From positions 2,642,001-2,706,000 of the forward strand of contig NZ_JBEWTB010000002.1 of assembly GCF_040549045.1 (NCBI RefSeq): 64,000 nucleotides of DNA, in the 5' to 3' direction. Every line of letters starts with the position of its first letter. Positions within the stretch are counted from its first letter, which is position 1. Shown piece by piece: positions 58,714 through 64,000 of the stretch. Position numbers and translations under genes: made by a program. Origin of the DNA: Endozoicomonas sp. NE40. Its GTDB lineage: Bacteria > Pseudomonadota > Gammaproteobacteria > Pseudomonadales > Endozoicomonadaceae. The notes under the pieces were generated by a model that was given only the letters and a program-made list of their open reading frames with translations, was not told where the DNA came from and made no database searches.

Positions 58714-59115
58714 TTGTCAGAAACACTGCCTGACTTTAAACTCCATATCCTGGTAGTAGAAGACAATTCGGTCAATCAGATGGTGGCGCAGACACTGCTG
58801 GAAAAACTGGGTTGCTCTGTGGTCATCGTGGATAATGGAGAAGCTGCCGTTCAGAAAGTAGCGCAGGAATCATTCGATCTGGTGTTGATGGATTGCATCA
58901 TGCCGGTTATGGATGGCATGGAAGCCACCCGAACCATCAGGGCATCCGGCCAGCCTTACGACCGGATCCCTATTATTGCTTTTACCGCTAACGCTACGGA
59001 TGAAGACCAACAGGCTTTTCAACAGGCCGGCATGGATGATTTCATCGACAAGCCCGTGACGGTTGATAAAATGACCGGGCTGTTACAACGCTGGTCTGAC
59101 AAACTCAACGGTTAA
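58714..59115 (+). CDS. Stand-alone response-regulator receiver domain
   Basis: A 133-residue CheY-like protein with no output domain. Phospho-acceptor Asp60 is in LVLMDCIMPVMDGMEATR, the acidic pair is in VVEDN, and the switch Thr and Lys are in AFTANA and DKPV. Sequence style is that of receivers in hybrid histidine kinases. Translation starts at a TTG with AGGAAAGG upstream. No kinase is adjacent; it overlaps the convergent yciA by 11 bp. Confidence 0.88.
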   Translation: MSETLPDFKLHILVVEDNSVNQMVAQTLLEKLGCSVVIVDNGEAAVQKVAQESFDLVLMDCIMPVMDGMEATRTIRASGQPYDRIPIIAFTANATDEDQQAFQQAGMDDFIDKPVTVDKMTGLLQRWSDKLNG

Positions 59116-59506
59116 TGCGCTGAGTACTGCCTGAGCCATCAACCGCCACAAAGACCATTGAGGTATCTGTCAGCTTTTTCTGCGAAACCGAGTCGCCGTT
59201 GTCGTTCTCTATCCAGGCTTCCACAATCACCCGGATGGATGTTTTGCCCACTTCAGTTACCCGGCTGTACAAGCCAATAATGTCACCAATCTGTACCGGC
59301 CGCATAAAGCTCATAGCACCAATGCTGACCGTAACGACCCTGCCTCTGGCGACTTTTCTGGCCTGAATTTCCCCAGCCTGGTCGACATTCATCGCTACCC
59401 AGCCAGCAAACACATCGCCGGTGTAATTGGTGGACTGGCTATCCGCCAGTACCTTCAGAGTCAGTTCCCCCTGAGGTACAGGATTGTCATCGTTCACGAG
59501 ATTCAT
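59105..59506 (-). CDS. yciA: Acyl-CoA thioesterase YciA
   Basis: A 133-residue hotdog thioesterase. The YciA/ACOT pattern is seen in ANYTGDVFAGWVAMNVDQAGEIQARKVARG (split; the catalytic Asp lies in this helix region as MNVDQAG), then SIGAMSFMRPVQIGDIIGLYS. It hydrolyses short- and medium-chain acyl-CoA. It is on the same strand, 80 bp after the second TRAP permease gene. Confidence 0.85.
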   Translation of the reverse strand: MNLVNDDNPVPQGELTLKVLADSQSTNYTGDVFAGWVAMNVDQAGEIQARKVARGRVVTVSIGAMSFMRPVQIGDIIGLYSRVTEVGKTSIRVIVEAWIENDNGDSVSQKKLTDTSMVFVAVDGSGSTQRINR

Positions 59507-59586
59507 TCATTCTCTCCCGGTCTTCTTCTTATTTTCTGCTGCGGGTTCAGCTTTTGCTCTTTTAACATAAATCGTTTTATGGTGCA

Positions 59587-60969
59587 TCAGCCATAGATTT
59601 GTGCTGGCAGCCAGGTGGCCAGCTGTGGCCAGACTGCCAGTGCGATCAGCATGATCAGCTGAATGGCTATAAAAGGCACAACGCCTTTGTAGATATCCGC
59701 TGTTGCCACCTCTTCTGGAGCAACCCCTCGCAGGTAAAACAGGGCAAAGCCAAAAGGGGGGGTTAAAAAAGAGGTCTGTAAGTTAACAGCAATCATAATG
59801 CCAAGCCAGACCGGGTCTACGCCCATAGCCAGCAGGACGGGTCCCACCATTGGCACGATAACAAAGGTGATTTCAATAAAATCAAGAATAAAGCCGAGCA
59901 GGAACATTACCACCATCACCAGCAGTACCGCTGTGAAAACACCGCCGGGCAGGCTTTCAAACAGAGACTGGATCAGTTCTTCACCACCAAAGCCCCGGAA
60001 TACCAGCGAAAACACCGATGCCCCGATAAGAATCAGGAACACCATACAGGTGATTTTGGTGGTACAGGTCACCACTTCATACAGAATCTCTCGATGAATC
60101 TGTCGTCGGGCAGCGGCAAGGGCAATAGCACCTGAAGCGCCGACGCCTGCAGCTTCTGTGGGTGTGGCAATGCCAGTGAGGATAGACCCGAGTACGACGA
60201 TAATCAGCAGTACCGGAGGCAGCAGCGTCATCAATAATGAGGTCTGGCTGCTTTCATCAAACTGTTTAATCTCCTCATCGGTTAACGCTGGCGCTGATTC
60301 AGGCTTCAGCCATGCCACCACCATGACGTACACAGAGTAAGCCAGCACCAGCAGTAACCCCGGAATCAACGCTCCCACAAACAGGTCGCCAACCGATACG
60401 GTTTTGGGAGAGAAAATTCCCATATTCAGCTGAGCCTGCTGATAAGCGGTGGACAACACGTCACCTAACAAAACCAGTGCGATGGAAGGAGGGATAATCT
60501 GTCCAAGGCTGCCTGTTGCACAGATAGTGCCGGTCGCCAGCTGGGCAGAATAGCCTCTGCGCAGCATGGTCGGTAGCGATAACAGCCCCATGGTGACCAC
60601 TGTGGCACCGACAATACCGGTACTGGCTGCTAACAACATACCCACCACTGTTACGGAAAGCCCCAGCCCCCCACGCAGCTGACCAAAGAGCCGGGCCATG
60701 CTTTCCAGCAGGTTTTCTGCGACTCTGGATTTTTCCAGCATGACACCCATAAAAACAAACAGTGGAACCGCCAGTAACGTCTGGTTGCCAATAATTCCAA
60801 ATAAACGACTGGGTAAGGCTGTCAGGAAAGAGCCGTCAAAGTATCCTGTCAGTGTACCGATGGCTGCGAAAATCAGGGCGGTTCCTGCCAGGGAAAAAGC
60901 GACCGGATAGCCAATCATCAGCACAGCGCAGACACAGGCGAACATAATCAGGGGGATAAACTCAGCCAT
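59587..60969 (-). CDS. TRAP transporter large permease, second system
   Basis: A 460-residue DctM-family permease (MAEFIPLIMFACVCAVLMIGYPVAFSLAG at the start, TGTICATGSLGQIIPPSIALVLLG, AVNLQTSFLTPPFGFALFYL near the end). I start it at the ATG at 60969, which follows AGGAGGTGC and overlaps the small permease gene. The branch resembles the mannitol/chloroaromatic-type TRAP permeases rather than the dicarboxylate type. Confidence 0.92.
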   Translation of the reverse strand: MAEFIPLIMFACVCAVLMIGYPVAFSLAGTALIFAAIGTLTGYFDGSFLTALPSRLFGIIGNQTLLAVPLFVFMGVMLEKSRVAENLLESMARLFGQLRGGLGLSVTVVGMLLAASTGIVGATVVTMGLLSLPTMLRRGYSAQLATGTICATGSLGQIIPPSIALVLLGDVLSTAYQQAQLNMGIFSPKTVSVGDLFVGALIPGLLLVLAYSVYVMVVAWLKPESAPALTDEEIKQFDESSQTSLLMTLLPPVLLIIVVLGSILTGIATPTEAAGVGASGAIALAAARRQIHREILYEVVTCTTKITCMVFLILIGASVFSLVFRGFGGEELIQSLFESLPGGVFTAVLLVMVVMFLLGFILDFIEITFVIVPMVGPVLLAMGVDPVWLGIMIAVNLQTSFLTPPFGFALFYLRGVAPEEVATADIYKGVVPFIAIQLIMLIALAVWPQLATWLPAQIYG

Positions 60970-61498
60970 GCTGCACCTCCTGAACATCAGCCAGTAGCAT
61001 TAACGAGCGGAGGAGTTCAGCAATGCCCTGTAAAAACAGGGTGAAGGCCAGACACAGGATCAGGCTTTTCAGCAGGAAAACAGCGGGCAAGCCTCCCGGG
61101 TCCGTGGAGGTTTCCATAATGCTCCAGGACTGCATGACGTATTCCCAGCTCATAAACCCAATGAACAGGCAAACAGGAATGAGCAGAAATAGCGTACCCA
61201 TACTGTTCACCAGGGCCTGACCTTTTGGCGACATGCGCCGGTAAAATACATCAACTCTGACGTGTTCCTGGTGTTTAAGGGTGTAACCACTGGCTCCCAG
61301 AAAGATCAGCGCATGGAAGTACATGGCAGTTTCCTGCAGGGCAATAGAGCCAACATTAAGAAAGTAACGCAGCAAAACAACAAGACAGACAGATAAAACC
61401 AGTAAGAGGTTAAACCAACTGATCAGCTGACCGGTTTTTTCCGTCAACTGATCGATCCCGGCTACAACTCTGTGCAGCATAATCCAGCCGGATTTCAT
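60962..61498 (-). CDS. TRAP transporter small permease, second system
   Basis: A 178-residue DctQ-type protein with four helices (LISWFNLLLVLSVCLVVLLRYFL, ETAMYFHALIFLGASGYTLKHQEHVRVDVFY, MGTLFLLIPVCLFIGFMSWEYV, FLLKSLILCLAFTLFLQGIAELL). The chosen ATG at 61498 has GGGGC upstream; the frame extends further without conservation. It overlaps the large permease by 8 bp. No solute-binding protein gene is next to the pair. Confidence 0.9.
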   Translation of the reverse strand: MKSGWIMLHRVVAGIDQLTEKTGQLISWFNLLLVLSVCLVVLLRYFLNVGSIALQETAMYFHALIFLGASGYTLKHQEHVRVDVFYRRMSPKGQALVNSMGTLFLLIPVCLFIGFMSWEYVMQSWSIMETSTDPGGLPAVFLLKSLILCLAFTLFLQGIAELLRSLMLLADVQEVQHG

Positions 61499-61683
61499 GA
61501 GATGCCCCTGATTTATTATTGTTATTGTGGCTTTACCATGACCGTTAGATGGTAAAGTCTTGAAAATTACATTTCTGTCGTTATCTGAATACTGTAATTT
61601 TTGCCATTGATTATACCCAGTCACCACCTGAATCTGCAAAACGATGCACAGGTTTGTTAGCTATTGACGGTTCGTTTTTCTGC

Positions 61684-61701
61684 AGGTCACAATATTGTCA
61701 T
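61684..61701 (+). promoter_or_regulatory. Candidate Pho box upstream of the PstS-like gene
   Basis: AGGTCACAATATTGTCAT contains two GTCAY half-sites spaced 11 bp and matches 13 of 18 positions of the PhoB consensus. It is ~165 bp upstream of the phosphate-binding-protein gene. The remainder of the 61499-61864 gap shows no other feature except the ribosome site AGGAGAG before the gene. Confidence 0.55.
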
Positions 61702-61864
61702 ATTCCCTCCCTATGATTTCAGCCATCAGACAATCTTATTTCCATGAACATTTGTCCATGCCTGCAGTGCAGACGAATTCGTTCATGACTGTTGGGTCTG
61801 TATCGTCTCTATCGCGGAATGGAACCGCAGCGAATAACAAGAACCCTCTTAGGAGAGACTATCA

Positions 61865-62839
61865 ATGAAACTGAAAGCGCTCATCACTGCTGTGGCTCTG
61901 GTAACAGGAGTTGCAGGAATGCAGACCGCAGTGGCCAGCCAGATCGACGCCGATATGCCGGTCTATAAAAAATCCAGTGGCGTATCCGGAAACCTGTCCA
62001 GCGTTGGTTCCGACACTCTGGCCAACCTGATGACCCTCTGGGCTGAAGACTTCAAACGCGAATACCCGAACGTCAACGTACAGATTCAGGCTGCCGGTTC
62101 TTCGACTGCGCCTCCTGCCCTGACGGAAGGCACTTCCAACATTGGCCCCATGAGCCGCAAGATGAAGGATAAAGAGCTGGAGGCTTTTGAAAAGCGTTAC
62201 GGTTACAAGCCTACGCCGGTTCCTGTAGCGATTGATGCCCTGGCCGTCTTTGTTAACAAGGACAACCCCATCAAGGGGCTGACCATGGCGCAGGTGGACG
62301 CTATCTTCTCCACAACCCGCCGGTGTGGTGGCGACCAGAACATCACCACCTGGGGACAGACAGGTCTGGAAGGTTCCTGGAAAAATCGTTCTATCCAGCT
62401 TTACGGACGCAACTCTGTATCCGGAACCTATGGGTACTTCAAGAAAGTGGCACTGTGTAAAGGTGATTTCCGCAACAATGTCAACGAACAGCCCGGTTCG
62501 GCATCTGTCGTGCAGTCAGTTTCAGCCTCCATCAACGGACTTGGTTATTCGGGCATCGGTTACAAGACGTCCAGCGTCCGTACTGTGCCTCTGGCGAAGA
62601 AAGACGGTGGTGAATTTGTTGATGCAACGCCAGCTAATGCCGTAAACAGCAGTTACCCTCTGGCCCGCTTCCTGTATGTTTACGTGAACAAGCAGCCAAA
62701 CAGGGCGTTACCTCCGCTGGAGCGTGAATTCCTGAAGATGGTTCTGTCCCGTCAGGGACAGGAAGTAGTGGTTAAGGATGGTTATATTCCACTGCCAACC
62801 ACTGTCGTTGAAAAATACCTGAGTGAGCTGGAACTCTGA
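61865..62839 (+). CDS. PstS-like phosphate-binding protein
   Basis: A 324-residue periplasmic protein with signal peptide (MKLKALITAVALVTGVAGMQ, cleaved near AVAS). Phosphate-binding blocks are SSVGSDTLANLMTLWAEDF, AAGSSTAPPALTEGTSNIGPMSR and GRNSVSGTYGYF. This is the PstS group found in Pseudomonas-type marine bacteria. No pstCAB permease or phoU gene follows; the gene is monocistronic with a terminator. Confidence 0.9.
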   Translation: MKLKALITAVALVTGVAGMQTAVASQIDADMPVYKKSSGVSGNLSSVGSDTLANLMTLWAEDFKREYPNVNVQIQAAGSSTAPPALTEGTSNIGPMSRKMKDKELEAFEKRYGYKPTPVPVAIDALAVFVNKDNPIKGLTMAQVDAIFSTTRRCGGDQNITTWGQTGLEGSWKNRSIQLYGRNSVSGTYGYFKKVALCKGDFRNNVNEQPGSASVVQSVSASINGLGYSGIGYKTSSVRTVPLAKKDGGEFVDATPANAVNSSYPLARFLYVYVNKQPNRALPPLEREFLKMVLSRQGQEVVVKDGYIPLPTTVVEKYLSELEL

Positions 62840-62857
62840 TCACTCCAGTTTGCTGAG

Positions 62858-62902
62858 ATAAAAAAAGTCCCCGCATGCCTGAGGCAGTGCGGGGACTTTT
62901 TT
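62858..62902. terminator. Strong bidirectional terminator
   Basis: AAAAAAGTCCCCGCA and TGCGGGGACTTTTTT form a perfect 15-bp stem around a short loop (TGCCTGAGGCAG, itself partly paired). It serves both the PstS-like gene and the convergent antiporter gene. Confidence 0.92.
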
Positions 62903-62913
62903 ATTCAGTGTTT

Positions 62914-64000
62914 TTACAGCACCATTGCCGCAATCCAGCCAAAGATAATCATTGGCAGGTTGTAGTGCAGGAAGGTCGGAAGAACAGAGTCGCGAATGTG
63001 GTCGTGCTGTCCATCAGCATTCAGACCTGCTGTTGGGCCAATGGTGGAGTCAGACGCCGGAGAGCCCGCATCACCCAGACCACCTGCAGTACCTACCAGT
63101 GCAGCAGTTGCCAGTGGCGAAAAGCCCAGCGCCATAGCCAGAGGGACGTACAGGGTAGCGATGATAGGCACTGTGGAGAAGGAGGAGCCGATACCCATGG
63201 TGATCAGCAGACCAACCAGCAGCATCATAAAGGCCGCCAGCGGCTGACTCCCGCCCACAAGATTTTCAACCATGTTCACCAGAACCGGAATGTCACCGGT
63301 GGTACGCAATACTTCGGCAAAACCGGCTGCGGAGATCATGATAAAACCACAGGCGGCCATCATCCGCAGACCCTGGGCAAACACGTCATCCGCTTCACGC
63401 CAGCACACAACCCGGCCCAGAATCATAATGATGAAGCCGGTAGCGGCACCCAGAGCCATGGAGCCTGTACTGAGTTGAATGCCCAGTGCTGAAGCAACGG
63501 CCAGTACGACAGAAACGACACTTGCCTTGTTCAGGGTCACCTCTTCGTCCTGAACCAGCTGGCTTTGTTCAACGTGATAGGAGCGAGGTTTACGATAGCT
63601 GACAAACAGCGCAAACAGCAGGCCCAGGAACATACCACTCACTGGGATCATCATGGCAGAAGGCATCAGACTCAGGTCGATATCCAGGCCGTTTTTCTGC
63701 AGATTGCCACCCAGAATCTGCATCAGGTAGATATTACCGAAGCCAACGGGTACAAGCATGTAAGTGGCTGTCAAACCAAACGTCAGGAGACAGGCAATCT
63801 GACGACGGTCGATGTTCATCGCACTAAAGGCAGACAGCAACGGTGGAATCAGTACCGGAATAAAGGCAATGTGGACAGGCACAAGGTTCTGGGAGGCAAA
63901 CGCCATCAGAAGAACCATGACGAACACGCCATACTTCAGTGAATTTCTGCCATTTGTCCTGGCGTCACTTTTCACTTTTTTGATAATCTTGCCTGCCATC
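62914..64000 (-). CDS. Na+/H+ antiporter family protein (partial, N-terminus outside window)
   Basis: At least 361 residues of a membrane protein of the Na+/H+ antiporter 2 family (NhaC-like/YuiF type): FIPVLIPPLLSAFSAMNIDRRQ, GFGNIYLMQILGGNLQKNG, MGIGSSFSTVPIIATLYVPLA, GTAGGLGDAGSPASDSTIGPTAGLNADGQHDHIRDSVLPT. The family is about 440 residues long, so roughly 80 residues lie beyond 64000; the in-frame ATG at 63999 is not the real start. Some members are amino-acid or dicarboxylate transporters, so the substrate is open. Confidence 0.88.
   Translation of the reverse strand, partial: MAGKIIKKVKSDARTNGRNSLKYGVFVMVLLMAFASQNLVPVHIAFIPVLIPPLLSAFSAMNIDRRQIACLLTFGLTATYMLVPVGFGNIYLMQILGGNLQKNGLDIDLSLMPSAMMIPVSGMFLGLLFALFVSYRKPRSYHVEQSQLVQDEEVTLNKASVVSVVLAVASALGIQLSTGSMALGAATGFIIMILGRVVCWREADDVFAQGLRMMAACGFIMISAAGFAEVLRTTGDIPVLVNMVENLVGGSQPLAAFMMLLVGLLITMGIGSSFSTVPIIATLYVPLAMALGFSPLATAALVGTAGGLGDAGSPASDSTIGPTAGLNADGQHDHIRDSVLPTFLHYNLPMIIFGWIAAMVL

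Noticed and set aside
62875..63492. Plus-strand frame opposite the Na+/H+ antiporter gene
   Set aside because: Composition (Gln, His, Thr rich) is that of an antisense shadow of a membrane protein; the terminator sequence lies within it.

Overview
The window looks like chromosomal DNA of a marine gammaproteobacterium. Housekeeping genes (purEK, serA, sbcCD, nagB, fur) read like those of Oceanospirillales and Pseudomonas relatives. Interspersed orphan secreted or membrane proteins and an abundance of short repeats suggest an Endozoicomonas-like, invertebrate-associated lineage; that placement is inference from protein resemblance, not from a marker gene. No rRNA, tRNA or CRISPR array was seen.

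Layout. 1-2040: a minus-strand bufferin operon (bufA-bufB-bufC and the start of a probable DoxX-type partner), the copper-buffering RiPP system. 2180-4335: a MerR regulator, an orphan and a GFA-fold protein. 4648-6860: purE-purK and a Nudix hydrolase. 6992-7170: a MITE-like repeat. 7414-10857: a very large secreted multidomain protein behind a perfect FNR box and a 50-nt hairpin. 10909-15202: a quinone/enone-type reductase and the glutathione-dependent formaldehyde operon (frmA-fghA-adhP). 15570-18468: a permuted NlpC/P60-like protein, then a metal-resistance group (ArsP-like permease, ArsR regulator, DUF411). 18783-25402: fur, a TonB-dependent receptor and a fecBCDE-type siderophore importer. 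25756-37153: an orphan, a DASS transporter, a shortened SpeG, a solitary ABC membrane domain, AraC, MarR plus MATE pump, a Zur-box-controlled M23 endopeptidase, and an XRE/cupin regulator facing benE. 37239-39071: an AT-rich beta-helix membrane protein. 39572-44476: sbcC with a frameshifted sbcD. 44564-46835: TauE, nagB, and a proline-rich membrane protein.

46909-55933 is the most coherent system: a LysR regulator facing an operon of acyl-CoA dehydrogenase, family III CoA-transferase, MaoC/HTD2-type hydratase, a TRAP transporter (dctPQM) and a CitE-like lyase. This composition matches the itaconate degradation cluster of Pseudomonas aeruginosa, which turns itaconate into pyruvate and acetyl-CoA. 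Its dctQ gene is split by a complete 784-bp IS1-family element with 8-bp target duplications; removing the element and one duplication restores a full reading frame.

56049-64000: serA, a DUF4404 protein, an FAH-family hydrolase, a stand-alone receiver, YciA thioesterase, a second TRAP permease pair without a binding protein, a PstS-like phosphate-binding protein with a Pho-box-like site, and a partial Na+/H+ antiporter.

Three themes recur. Metal handling: bufferin, ArsP/DUF411, Fur and Zur sites. Small-molecule detoxification: formaldehyde and probably itaconate. Genome wear: an IS-split gene, a frameshifted gene, a shortened gene, and repeated 15-17-bp tandem duplications at gene edges.
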